Positions 11,150 through 21,976 of a DNA stretch of 64,000 bases are shown here, piece after piece. The position numbers and the translations under genes were made by a program. This stretch comes from Sequoia sempervirens (Eukaryota > Streptophyta > Pinopsida > Cupressales > Cupressaceae): the NCBI GenBank assembly GCA_007258455.2, contig VDFB02262679.1:28377-92376 (forward strand), written 5' to 3'. Under the pieces are notes generated by a model. The model had not been told where the DNA came from. It saw only the letters and a program-made list of their open reading frames with translations, and searched no databases. The first letter of the stretch is position 1, and every line of letters begins with the position of its first letter.

Positions 11150-11530
11150 AACTCCCCTCTTTGGACGTGCAAAAACATAATGATTCTTTCATGATTATAG
11201 CGTGATACAAATTAAAAGGGATAAAGAGAACTCTTGTAGATACTAGTTCTACCCTCAATGCCTATAGTGTAAGCCTTTTGGATAGACTTGGCATTGATTA
11301 ATCAACCATTCAACCTGATTCTTTCTCTATTATAGGATTTGAAAATGTCAAAAAGAAACCACTTGGGGTGGTCATTATACATCTTATGTACAATTGGAGT
11401 GGCCACTCTGAATACACCAATCCATGTTATGCCTTATGAACTTTCATGCAATATTATCCTAGGCATATCGTGGATTCATGCAATGAATTTTGTTCCTTCC
11501 ACTCTTCATCAAAAAATGAAATACATATAA
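11150..11530 (+). pseudogene. Gypsy-A aspartic protease remnant
   Basis: The frame around 11220 reads LVDTSSTLNAYSVSLLDRLG, a retropepsin active-site segment in which the Gly after Asp-Thr is Ser. After a frameshift near 11340-11390 the second half reads NIILGISWIHAMNFVPSTLH, the conserved flap strand of gypsy proteases. It would cleave the Gag-Pol precursor in the particle, but the shift, several stops and the altered active site mean this copy is dead. The order with the G-patch downstream matches gypsy-2 at 43.1-44.0 kb. Confidence 0.7.
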
Positions 11531-11916
11531 AACAACAAGGTATACACCCTTGACACTGATCTTGAACCATATAGTGTCTTACAACTTGGGAAAAACAAAG
11601 AAAATTCCTTCAATACATCCACATCAACCATAGAAGTGGAACTCATTCAACAACAAGAGAAACAATAACATCTTGAAAAAATAATGAAGCTATTAGAAGA
11701 TGATTGGGGTTCCTTGTATTTCAAACATGAATTCATAGGCGAATACAAATTCATCAACAAATATTATAACAAGGGAAAATAAACACCAACACTATTAACA
11801 CAAAATTCAAAACAAACCTTTCGAAAGCATCCGCCTCAACCACTTCAGACAAAGAAGTACATTACACAACCACCTTTGATGGAAATTATCACCAATCACC
11901 ACCCAATCCAAAAGCA

Positions 11917-12198
11917 ATGAAAAATATGTATGGAAAAAGATATGAGCTTATGAAAAAACTTGTCTATAGTGGACAAGGATGTGGTGCTAATGAACAAGGT
12001 ATCAGTAACCCTATCGAACCTATCACACAAAAAATCACTCATGGTCTTGGTTATTTTCCTTTGATAGAGATTTCTAAGCCTTCACTCAACATTAAAAATC
12101 TCACACAAAATACTCCTAAATCATCCTTAACAATCATCCATTCTGAACTCCTCGACATTAGTGGTCTTGAACATCATCCTTTACATAATATGACATAA
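11917..12198 (+). pseudogene. Gypsy-A G-patch-like segment, 93 codons
   Basis: The frame reads KRYELMKKLVYSGQGCGANE followed by QGISNPIEP and later HGLGYF. This is the layout of a G-patch as found after the protease in some retroelements (small hydrophobic and Gly positions, then QGI-x-P-I-x-P). Two of the expected glycines are replaced. G-patches bind nucleic acid and, in some retroviruses, aid particle maturation; that role here is inference. It follows the protease remnant by about 390 bases of broken frame. Confidence 0.55.
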
Positions 12199-13252
12199 AT
12201 CAAAAACCCTTTACTTAATGTCAATGTCATCTCACAAGAAACCAATGATTAGCATTCGATAGATTTTCCCTCCTCCTATAAGAGTGAGAAAAAAATCTTG
12301 CAATCTAGAGAAACAAGTGTAAGTATGACATCTAATACTAAGTAAGATGTATCTTTGATGTAAAACACAAGACCACCTTCTACCATTGATCAAGAGAGTA
12401 TCTTGTTGAGACTCCTCCAAGATCACATGATCACCCTTCCCCCTAGAACTCAAAAAAAATGCTCTTACAAGACTTCATTCTTCACCTATCATAGAGTTCA
12501 TGGTCACTCCACTAATGAATGTATGCTTTGAGTCATATAATCCAACATCTTAAGGAGTTTGGCATGCTTCCCTATGTGGGGGAACCTAGGTCCTCTAATT
12601 GATACTCATTTTCATTCTAGCATGCATTTCATTAATCATTTCAGCTCACCCTTGTCCTACACTCAGTGGGGGCAAGGGGTTATGTAGCCTTATCATTGAA
12701 TGTCACTTGTGGTTGCCTCCTTTGGCTATTCATTAACCTTTCATGAATACATAAGAGCAAGCTTGGGATGTGGATGACATGCCTTTAGTTGGCTCGCATA
12801 TGACATACTTCCCTTTCTCATGACGTAGCTTATTAGAAACATATGACTTGGCATAGGAATTTCTATGTAATCTCTCATGTCCTCTTCTTCTACTTTAAAG
12901 CAATTTCTCACAACCACTTTAAAGTGGGGGCATACATCACCACTCACATTTCAATGTGTAATTTTATTTTTCTTGTGATTCCATCTCTTGGACACATTTG
13001 GCACAATGTTCCCCAAGATGAGACCTTGCACTTTTCCTCTCTTGGAAACAAGATGAGACCGTTTGCACTTATACTCTCTTGGAGACATTAAGCATGATGG
13101 TCCCTAAGATGACACATTGCACGAGAAAAGAAAAATCCATTTGAACAATCCTTACACTATTATGCAATAACAATGTCTATGAATTTCAAGCATATGAAGT
13201 TTTTCTTAGGTCTCATAGAGCTCAAAAACCATTTTCCTTTATGGCACCTTAT
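12199..13252 (+). other. Decayed gypsy-A interior with zinc-finger-like trace
   Basis: Near 12460-12530 a broken frame reads FTYHRVHGHSTNEC, resembling the CxxHRxxGHxTxxC segment seen intact at about 42437-42475 in gypsy-2. A purine tract AAAGTGGGGG occurs at 12921-12930, and short internal duplications occur at 12990-13110. No other domain is visible. Confidence 0.4.
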
Positions 13253-13257
13253 TAAAG
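13253..13257. repeat. Target-site duplication TAAAG (left)
   Basis: Identical to 18623-18627 on the far side of the nested element, confirming a single insertion event. Confidence 0.9.
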
Positions 13258-14904
13258 TGGTGCAGGAGCAACTAAAACACATGATTGCAAACATTCATCA
13301 AGAATAGGATAGTATAGGAATTAGGGAGTAATTTGAATCTTTCATTTTAATAAAGGTCTAATAAGACCACTTTTAATGTACTTGGGGTTGTTAGTACTAG
13401 TTTGATTCAAAAGTTACCTTATGATGTATTAGTTTGATTCAAACGTGCAAAATATAGAATTTGAAGGAGTTAAGTTAGTTTAGTGGTCAGTTATAGGTGT
13501 TCCATGAGTATTTTTTATTGAAAAATGTTTAAATGGTTTGTTGAAGGATCGAGGAAGGTTGGTTGGAGCACTTTGGAGGAGAATATTAATAAAAAGTTAT
13601 GTTTGTCTAGTTATTTTTTGAGTTTTTCGTTATTCCCAGCCTTTAAACGGGTCCATACAAAAGGGGTTGGATTCTAAATGCTTTGAATTTGTTACAACAT
13701 GGTGTTTGATTCTTTTTTAATCCATTCTTGTAGGATTTCATTGAGTAAAAGGTGTTTTAAGGACTAATTTCCCTTGACTGGTCTATAACAGGGGTATTGA
13801 GGGTTGAGCACAAATATGAGACAAGTAGGCCATTCTACCCTTCTGTAAATATTGTATCTAGGTGGAATGGGCCTTGTTAGTTTAGGAATAGTGATAGGAG
13901 AATATTCTCAAGGTTGAGAAGCCTTTGGAGGGAGATTTCCACGCTGCCCTATTGTGAAACCATTGGTTTGTGCCTTTTATGCAAGGCTAGGAAGTGAGTT
14001 TATGTGAAGTTGAGTGGGGATAGGTTGTAACCTAGTGGAAGTTGGTTAATCAAGTGTATTTTGAAGTGTTTAGAGGGTCTAAGAAGTTGGGAAAGGCTAG
14101 GAGTGAGAAGGAGGTTGAAACCCTATTAGGAAAGGTTGGAAAAGAGTGGAAAATGAGTGGATTTTCAAATGAAGTGTGTTTCTAACATGAGGAAAACATG
14201 ATGTGATGTTATTTTAAGCATGTATAGGAAAAATGAAGAGGGATTGAAGTGGTTTTAGGTTTGTGAGTGGTCAGGGCATGGGTAAATCAATAAGCCCTAG
14301 TCTAAGTTGTAAAAAGTGAGGGTTTAAGAGAAATGGGTCTTGGTGAACCTGTAGTGACCTATTGGTTGGAGATTCTTGAGTTTTGGAGGCAGATATAAAA
14401 CTATTTTTATGTTTGATGATTTGGGGAAATTTTTTAAGGTGAAGTCCTTTTGGAAAAGAGGGCTAATTGGAGCCCATTTTAGCCTAAAAAGTCAATTTGT
14501 GTCTTGATGGTCTAAAGAACCTTATGGTGAATTTCAAATATGATTTTTTCCAGGTTAATGGGTCCCTAGAAGTGGGAGTGGTTGGAGGATTTTTCATTGT
14601 GGTAGTGAAATAAATCCCTAAAATAGTGTTTGGACACCTACTAGGTGTATGGTAGCTTAAAGGGAGAATGTGCAGATATAAGTTCTTAAAGTCTTGAAAG
14701 TGAGTTAGTTTGGTTTAATTGAGGTATTTAATCTTGTTATATGAATCTTGGAGTCTTTTAAAAGGTTTCAAAAAATAAGGGTGTATTGGAGCCATTAGGT
14801 GGTTAGATCAATGAAGAGTCATTTCTGAGTTTTGAATGAACTTATGAAAATCAAATTGTGAAAAATGATACAAGTTTGTTGATAACATCCCTGTCTCTAA
14901 ATCA
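13258..14904 (+). repeat. 5' LTR of the protease-only element
   Basis: Pairs with 16978-18622 over its whole length with only small indels. It contains no open frame of note. Confidence 0.9.
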
Positions 14905-14907
14905 AAG

Positions 14908-14920
14908 TGGTATCAAAGAG
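14908..14920 (+). promoter_or_regulatory. Primer-binding site, variant initiator tRNA-Met type
   Basis: TGGTATCAAAGAG lies 3 bases after the LTR end. It differs from the usual TGGTATCAGAGC by G to A and an extra base, so the match to initiator tRNA-Met is good at the CCA end only. Confidence 0.75.
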
Positions 14921-15011
14921 ATGAATTATATCTCTTGAAGATTGAAGGAGAAGCATTGGAAGGTGAAAAGACATTATGGCCTTCAAAAGGTTGGATGAGA
15001 AAGAGGAATAG

Positions 15012-15410
15012 ATGAGGATTGCCATTTTCCAAACCAGATGCAAATTTCAAGGTAAGGTATGTAAGGTAATGGTGGATTCAGGTAGTTTGGATAATTTGGT
15101 ATCTCAAGAAATGGTAGATAAGTTGCAATTAGAAAGGATACCTCATGAGTCACCTTATTCTATTTTTTCGGTAAATGTTGAGCATGCTTTCTTTGTCAAG
15201 GAGAAAGTTTGGGTTTATTTTCAAATAGGTGCATATAAGGATACAATTTTGTGTGAAGTTGTTCCTATGAGTGTGTTCCATCTTTTGTTTGGAATGCTAT
15301 GGATATACAAAATATTTTATTTGTATAATGGAAGGGAAAATAGCTTTAAAATCAAGAAGGATGGAGTTTCATTTCATTTGATTCCTTTGTTAGAAGAAGG
15401 TAATAAATAA
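15012..15410 (+). CDS. Gypsy-type retropepsin, 132 codons
   Basis: This is an intact ORF with FQTRCKFQGKVCKVMVDSGS followed by LDNLVSQEMVDKLQL, and later CEVVPMSVFHLLFGMLW. These are the beta-strands, the catalytic VDSGS and the hydrophobic flap strand of a Ty3/gypsy aspartic protease (residues about 8-35 and 78-98). The Asp-Ser-Gly triad is preserved, unlike every other protease in the window that retains this region. LFGMLW replaces the usual L-L-G-R-P-W. Such proteases dimerise to cut Gag-Pol, yet no Gag or Pol is encoded here, so the substrate would have to come from another element. The first ATG at 15012 is close to the domain start; translation could begin earlier in a lost gag. Confidence 0.75.
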   Translation: MRIAIFQTRCKFQGKVCKVMVDSGSLDNLVSQEMVDKLQLERIPHESPYSIFSVNVEHAFFVKEKVWVYFQIGAYKDTILCEVVPMSVFHLLFGMLWIYKIFYLYNGRENSFKIKKDGVSFHLIPLLEEGNK

Positions 15411-16768
15411 TGCAGGTCTAGGAGAATACTAATGTAGGGAAGTAAAGTGTTCATGAGGCATGAGGAAAGAAAAAGTGGCGAAGAACCAACTACTACAAAG
15501 AAAGCAAGTGAGGGTGAAATAAGCATTGGTAGGGATGCTACGTTGAAAAAGAAAGAAGATGAAATATTGACAAAGAAGGCTAAGATAGTGCATATAAGAA
15601 ATGAAAAGAATTTGAAGGTTCAAGATAGGTTTGCAAACAAGATGAACAAAAGAAAGGGACTAAGTTTTCTCAAGAAAAGGCAAAGGAAGTTGAGAAACAA
15701 ACAAATGATGTTAAGGTAGAAAAGGACAGGTCTGATACAGAGCTTGGTGAGAGGGAAAAACTTGGGACAAAGATCCTACAAAGAGGAAGAGATATGACTG
15801 CAAAGAGGTTTCCTAAGGAAAGTAAAGAGTGGCCTAGCAAGGTCATTATAAAAGAAGTATATTGTTCACTGAAGGGACAAGGAAGTGGAAAGTAATTGAT
15901 GTCTAATAATGAAGAAGATGGATTACAATAGGTTTCTATTAGTAAAATGGAAGAAAGATCAGTTGGTAAAGAAGTCTCAAAGAAAAAGGTAGAAGGTGAA
16001 AAGCTTGAGGTAAGTCAAAATAGATTGATCAAGCAAGAGGAAATCATGATTGGGGTAGTGATGTGTCCCTTAAGGGTAGATGCAAGTGATAGGAAGGAAA
16101 ATAATGCAAATACAGAGGATTGTATGTTAGAGGATACAGAGGTAACTGAGGTAACAAGATTCATACAAAATCTAAAGGTGAAGGAACTTGAAGATGTAGA
16201 GAAGATAAAGGAAGAAGATGTATTTGAAGATGATAGAGAAGAGTTCATGGATGAGGAGAAAGTCAGGCTAGAAGAGAAGAATGTGAGTCAAAGAGAATGG
16301 TTACTGACAATGCATAAGTCTAAGACAGAATGTGAGGAAGTTGTAGTCACCTTGCATGGTGAAGAAGAGGAAACAGAAAGGTTGAGTGAGGTCTCCATGT
16401 TGAAAGAGACTAGAGAGCAAGAGTTGTTAGTGATTGGCTAGGTGAAGGATATGTACAAAGAGTTGGAAAGGTCTCCAAATGGGATGGAGAAAAGAGGAGG
16501 TGATGTGTTTAGGATAGTGGACTGTCCTAAATTGATGAAACTTCTAATAAGGAAATTGTATACTATTATGACAGTGGAGTTTAGCATAAAGGATCTGAGA
16601 AAGGTTGTGAAGAGAAAAGTTAGGAGGCATAGAATGAAGGGAATTGTTTGTTATTCCTTTGTTTTGATAATTTTGATGATGGAAGTTAAGCCCAGAGTCA
16701 AGATGAAGAGTAAGGGTCTATATTGTTTAGAAGTAAGTGAATATGATGAGCAAGTTGAGAGTAGCTAG
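15411..16768 (+). pseudogene. Lys/Glu-rich charged ORF, frameshifted
   Basis: The protease frame resumes at 15447-15719 as a very basic stretch (KKKEDEILTKKAK). From about 15645 a second frame takes over and runs to 16768 with stops only near 15892, 15929 and 16439. Its product has long acidic and basic runs, such as DVEKIKEEDVFEDDREEF, ending in a basic segment KVVKRKVRRHRMKG. It is probably coiled-coil or disordered. I recognise no domain. In gypsy polyproteins a short charged linker often follows the protease before reverse transcriptase; here that linker seems expanded to over 400 residues and nothing follows it. Confidence 0.45.
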
Positions 16769-16977
16769 TTAAGGTGTATGAAAATAGGTTTGAGCATGAT
16801 GATGCAAGTTCAAAGAGACAATACAAGATAAGGGTGGATGAGCATGGACAAAACTGAGCCCAAGGTCAAAATGAAGAAAGTGCAAGGGTAAGTAAGGAGC
16901 ATCAAAGGTTGAAGATACATATTTGTTGTAGATGAAGACCTCCAAGGGACTTGGGAGAAATTTTAAGTCAAGGTGTA

Positions 16978-18622
16978 TGGTGCAGGAGTACCTAAAACAC
17001 ATGATTGCAAACATTCATCAAGTATAGGTTATTATAGGAATTAGGGGGTAATTTGAGTCTTTTATGTTAATAAAGGTCTAATAAGACTACTTTCAATATA
17101 TTTGGGGTTGTTATTACTAGTTTGATTCAAAAGTTACCTTATGATGTATTAGTTTCATTCAAAAGTGCAAAATATGGAATTTGAAGGAGTTAAGTCAGTT
17201 TAGTGGTCAGTTTAGGCATTTCATGAGTAGTTTTGATTGAAAAATGTTTAAATGGCCTCTTGAAGGCTTGAGGAAGGTTGGTTGGAGCACTCTGGAGGAG
17301 AAGATTAATAAAAAGTTCTATTTGTCTAGTTATTTTCTAAGTTTTTCTTTATTCCTAACCTTTGTATGGGTCCATACAGAAGGGATTGGCTTCTAAATGC
17401 TTTGAATTTGTGGTAACATGGTGCTAGATTCTTTTTAAATCCATTCTTGTAGGATTTCATTGAGTAAATAGTGTTTTAAGGTCTAATTTCCTTTGACTAG
17501 TCTATAATAGGGGTATTGAGGGTTGAGGGCAAATATGAGACAAGTAGGCCATTCCACCCTTTTGTAAATATTGTATCTAGGTGCAATGGGCCTTGTTAGT
17601 TTAGGAATATTTCTAGGAGGATTTTTTTGAGGTTGAGAAGCCATTTGAGTGAGATTTCCATGCTGCCCTATTACAAAACCATTGGTTTGTGCCTTTTTGT
17701 GTAAGGTTGGAAGTGAATTTATGTGAAGTTTAGTGGGGACAGGTTGTAACCTATTGGAAGTTGGTTAATCAAGTGTATTTTGAAGTGTTTAGAGGGTCTG
17801 AGAAGTTGGGAAAGGCTAGGAGTGAGAAGGAGGTTGAAACCCTATTAGGAAAGGTTGGAAAAGAGTGGAAAATGAGCTGATTTTCAAAGGAAGTGTGTGT
17901 CAAACATGAGGGCAGCATGATTTCATGTTCTTTTTAGCATGTAAAGGAAAAATGAAGAGGGATTGAAGTGGTTTCAGGTTGGTGAGTGGTTAGGGCATGG
18001 GTAAATCAATAAGCCCTAGTCTAAGTTGTAAAAAGTGAGGGTTTAAGAGAAATGGGTCTTGGTGAACCTGTAGGGACCTATTGGTTGGATATTCTTGAGT
18101 TTTGGAGGTAGATATAAGACTTTTTTGAGGTTTGAGGAGTTGGGGACAAGTTTTAAGGTGAAGTCCTTTGGAAAAGGGGGCTAATTGAAGCCCATTTTAG
18201 CCTAAAAAGTCAATTTATGTCTTGATGGTCTGAAGAACCTTATGGTGAATTTAAAATATGATTTGTTCCAGGTTAATGGATCCTTGGAAGTGGTAGTGGT
18301 TGGAGGATTTTTCAATGTGGTTGTGAGATAATTCCCTAAAACAGTATTTGGACACCTACCAGGTGTATGATAGCTTAAAGGGAGAATGTGCAAACATAAG
18401 TTCTTGAATTCTTGAAAGTGATTTAGTTTGGTTTGATTGAGTGATTTAATCTGTTTAGATGCCTCTTGGAGTCTTTGAAAAGGTTTGAAACAATAAGGGT
18501 GTATTGGAGCCATTGGGTGGTTAGATCAATGAAGAGTCATTTCTAAGTTTTGAATGAACTTCTGAAGATCAAATTATGAAAAATGATACAAGTTTGTTGA
18601 TAACATCCTTGTCTCTACATCA
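16978..18622 (+). repeat. 3' LTR of the protease-only element
   Basis: 1645 bp, partner of 13258-14904; followed by TAAAG at 18623-18627, after which gypsy-A sequence resumes. Confidence 0.9.
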
Positions 18623-18627
18623 TAAAG

Positions 18628-19087
18628 TTATCAAGAGGTATAACTTTGGTATGGTTGAGTGAGAACCCCATTATGTGGCACAACTTTCCCCATAGCCACC
18701 TATGTGTTTATGAGTGCATACCAACTAGCGTATGTATTTCACCTCTTTGGTTTTCTCACCCAGTGAACTACCAAGAGTTCTATTGCCCTAGAGTGAGTAT
18801 GCATCTTCTCCTTTGAACAAACAACCTAGCTTTGATCCACAACTAGCTGGACAAATGATCAAAGCTTGATCCACCTTTTCATCTTCCTCCTCCTAGTTTT
18901 TGTCATTGCATGATTATGCATCTTGTTGGTTTGATTTAGGATCTTGGATCCTGGGGGCTTGATTTTCTTCTTGATCTTTGTCATTATTTTTCATCTGCAT
19001 CTATACACTTGGATCTCTCTTGAATGTCTACTTTAGTTTGACTTTGAAGCAAGTTCATCCTCTCACGAAAGTGGGGGCTAAATTAAC
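18628..19087 (+). other. Gypsy-A 3' non-coding end with polypurine tract
   Basis: No protein domain is seen. AAAGTGGGGG at 19068-19077 lies ten bases before the 3' LTR and is the likely polypurine tract. The same word occurs at 3798 and 12921. Confidence 0.55.
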
Positions 19088-19649
19088 TGTAGAAAAAAGG
19101 AAACTTGTTTGATTTAGGGAATAATTTATGACAAATTAGACTTAATAAGGCCTTGATTTAGTGTTGTGAGGTGTTTTTCACACCCACACTAGGTCTTGGA
19201 CCCTTGCAAATTGAATAAAATACATTTAACAATGTCTTGTAAAGGTGTTGCAAAGGACTTTTATGTTTTTCTATACTTAATGAACCCATTTTCCCCTAAT
19301 TCAACATTATAAAATGTGTTTAATCACATTATCACATCAATCTAGAAGGTTTTTGAATTAAACTTAATTTTAATCTAGTGTTGTAATGTGTCCTACATAT
19401 TCACATTAGATATTATGTCTTTCTAGGCTAATTGGACCTCATTTTAGTGTTGTAAAGTGTACTTAATCACACTTTCACATTTAATTTTGTGTCCCAAGCC
19501 CTAATTTACCTTAACATCATCATTAATAAGCCCTGATTACCCCATATTGTGCATCTTAAGGCAATATTTGATGAAAAACCTCACAAAATCACAATATAAA
19601 TATTATTTCCTTATTTCTTATCAATCTAGTGGGCAAATGGGCCCCACTA

Positions 19650-19724
19650 GGACTAATTTTCCACCTGTTGCAAATGAGTCCCTATTAGGTGGGACTAATT
19701 TTCCCAAGGTGGTGAATGAGTCCC
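19650..19724. repeat. Two hairpin motifs, gypsy-A 3' LTR
   Basis: Copies at 19650-19682 and 19692-19724, counterparts of 4435 and 4476. Both left arms read GGACTAATTTTCC and the right arms keep AATGAGTCC, so the two arms have drifted apart. Confidence 0.75.
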
Positions 19725-20367
19725 ATTTGGGTGAAATTTGAGTTTTGAGCAGGAAAAACTAGAAATTAAGTTTAATATTCTTTCATGTCTGCATTAGGGA
19801 TCCAATTTACAAGTGAATAAGGTGAATTTCCTATAAAATCAACCTTCTAAACCTTAATTCACATCCATTTCACTCATTTCATAACTCATTCATCATCCAT
19901 CTTCTCTTTCAAATCAAACAATTTAGGGTTTCATCATTACAAGTCATTAAGATTACTTCCTAAGACATTCAAGGGAAGATTCTTCATTTTTTTCTATATA
20001 AATTCAAGATCAAACATCATTTAAAGGTATTTACTTCATTGTTTCATTCTTTATTACCTTCTTTCATCATTTTGGTTTAATTACCTAAAAGGGGTTTGAC
20101 CAAGGCGAACCCCCATGCCCTAACATCCAACATTTATTTTTCTCTTCTTGTGTGTTTGTAGATTTAGACATCTTGGAGGCTTAAAAATAATTAAATATTG
20201 CATTTCAAAGTTTTTCAAGTCATTTCTTCATTGGACAAGTTGAAATACCCACAAAAAGTCACTTTCAAGTCTGAATCCGACAGTTTCAAAACTAGATACC
20301 TAGAGAAGCAGAAAGTGTAGACCGAAGGCTCTTTTTTCCACCTTTGAATATTAAGAAATTAAAAAGT

Positions 20368-20399
20368 GGACTCATTCACCATGGGTGGTGAATGAGTCC
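20368..20399. repeat. Best hairpin: perfect 13-bp arms, 6-base loop
   Basis: GGACTCATTCACC, loop ATGGGT, then GGTGAATGAGTCC. This is the most regular member of the family and serves as its reference. RNA or single-stranded DNA here would fold into a strong stem. Confidence 0.92.
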
Positions 20400-20482
20400 C
20401 ACTTCTATCTTAATTTTTGGTTTTCTACATTTTTAGACACCCATTTGTTTGAAATGGGTTTCATAATAGTTTCACTAAACTA

Positions 20483-20514
20483 GGACTAATTTGCCCAGAA
20501 TGGTGAATGAATCC
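20483..20514. repeat. Hairpin motif, gypsy-A 3' LTR
   Basis: Left arm GGACTAATTTGCC, right arm GGTGAATGAATCC; counterpart of 9238-9271. Confidence 0.75.
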
Positions 20515-20888
20515 CACCAGGCCTAAAAATAAGGATTATAAACATTATAGAAGCCATTTCTAGTCTCTATCCATATCTTAGATGCACACTTTCAGTCTTA
20601 TCTATTTTTGTTGCAGTTTACTATTCATTTCTAAGTGTTTTTGCATTACACAATGTGTTTTCAAACAAGTTACATTTCTTAGGTTTTGTATACTTAATCA
20701 ATTGATTTCAACATATAGTTACATTTATATCATTTCATTTAGTCTTAATTTCATCATACATATCTTAATTTGAGTGAACCACCTAGATTTTGGGTGTGGG
20801 ATCTATCTCTTTTTATTAGGTGAAAGACCCTAATTGAGTAAAAGAGACATAGCATTCCACTCAACCTTAATTTCTATGGTTCACATAC

Positions 20889-21179
20889 ATCCTTACCATG
20901 GAAAACCAAATCTAAAGTCAAAATTTGACATCAACTAGTTGACTTCCTTCCACTTGGCATTTGTCCTTTGTGTTGGTAGAATAATATTTGTCAGGGACAT
21001 GCACGCGTCGTGCAAACATCTGCATGGCACACTTACGTCCCTACCAGATTCCTACCTCCAAAGTTGGTATAATTGTTATGCTTCCTATTGGGAATGATTT
21101 TTAAATTCCATCTTCAACCAACCGACCTTGAAAATGGTAGATTATTCCCTCTTCTCCTTCAAATTCATCAATTCTTCAT
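20889..21179. other. Host sequence right of gypsy-A
   Basis: This flank continues the relic that was split at 3854. A GC-rich palindromic ACGCGTCGTGC cluster lies near 21004. No coding frame is seen. Confidence 0.35.
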
Positions 21180-21183
21180 TCAA

Positions 21184-21972
21184 GGGTATGTGTAGGATCA
21201 TGATGCGCCAAAAAGTGGCAATATGATGGGTATGTGGCTGATGACTATTTTTTTACCCAAAATTGATGAAATGAAAAAGGGTTTTTAAAGGATATTCTCA
21301 GCTTCCCACTGATAAAAATTATGTTTTACTTTGAATTTATTAAGTAATTATTATACATTTTCTATTCAAATTACGAATAAATTCCTGATTGATAGGATGA
21401 TTGGAAAACATCTATAGCTTTCAAACAGTATCACATTTTTTGAATCCAAAACATGTGTCACATTCTATGATTCACATACTATAGGATTAAAAAAAGAAAA
21501 ATTGAATTTCATGAATTTTTGAGCAAGTTAAGGTGGTCAGACATACGAGTTTTTATATTTTTTAAAAAGTTGTAATAAAAAATCATAATTAATAATTTAC
21601 TTGGCAAAAAATTACAAAAAAATATGCATGACATCAGGGCATGAGTCCTCTACTTATATCTAAAATCTTACAAAAAATAATTATCATTTTATTGTGGTTA
21701 GGGTGGTCAAAAAGACACCTACTTCTTATTTTTCCTAAAATTTAAGTACCACCGCATTGAAATTTCAAATTTTCACCAAATAGATTTTTTTTAAAAACAA
21801 ACCTAGTAGTTTAGAAACTACATTCAATTTTCTACAGATTCTATTCTTACATATTTTTGAAATAATATAGATAACTTATTCAATTTTTTACATCAAGTTG
21901 CCTAACTCTGATTTTTCTAAATTTTATGCCACTTAAGGGCCTATTTTTTCCATGATGATCCTGTACATACCC
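21184..21972. mobile_element. TIR transposon, 789 bp, 4-bp target duplication TCAA
   Basis: The left end is GGGTATGTGTAGGATCATGA, and the right end read on the other strand is GGGTATGTACAGGATCATCA, so TIRs of about 22 bp differ at few positions. TCAA flanks both sides (21180-21183 and 21973-21976). A relative with matching ends and interior sits at 56750-57554, where the flank is AATT. There is no coding capacity. Four-base duplications exclude hAT (8), CACTA and Harbinger (3) and Tc1/Mariner (TA). I cannot assign a superfamily. Confidence 0.85.
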
Positions 21973-21976
21973 TCAA

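Larger units (their letters stand above)
13258..18622 (+). mobile_element. Nested LTR element with protease and charged ORF only
   Basis: The LTRs at 13258-14904 and 16978-18622 (1647 and 1645 bp) start TGGTGCAGGAG and end ATCA, and TAAAG flanks both sides. The plus strand is fixed by the primer-binding site at 14908. The interior is only 2073 bp: a gypsy-type protease ORF, then a Lys/Glu-rich frame. Gag, reverse transcriptase, RNase H and integrase are absent. LTRs make up about 60% of its length, which is unusual. LTR divergence is clearly higher than in the 4850-8816 element, so it is older. Confidence 0.88.
3860..20883 (+). mobile_element. Gypsy-A: Ty3/gypsy-type LTR element with two nested insertions
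   Basis: Two long terminal repeats (3860-9638, interrupted, and 19088-20883) bound a gag/protease remnant. The 5 bases before the left LTR (3855-3859) and after the right LTR (20884-20888) are both CATAC, the expected target-site duplication. Both LTRs begin TGTA and end TTCA or TACA. Without the nested element and its duplicated target, the left LTR is about 1.8 kb, matching 1796 bp on the right. The interior, once the 13258-18622 element is removed, is only about 4.1 kb and shows gag, protease and G-patch remnants. There is no reverse transcriptase, RNase H or integrase, so this copy was non-autonomous or lost them. Confidence 0.88.
19088..20883 (+). repeat. Gypsy-A 3' LTR (uninterrupted)
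   Basis: 1796 bp, beginning TGTAGAAAAAAGG and ending CTATGGTTCA. It gives the empty site for the nested element in the 5' LTR. It carries hairpin motifs at 19650, 19692, 20368 and 20483, and degenerate ~100-bp repeats in the first 450 bases. Confidence 0.88.
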
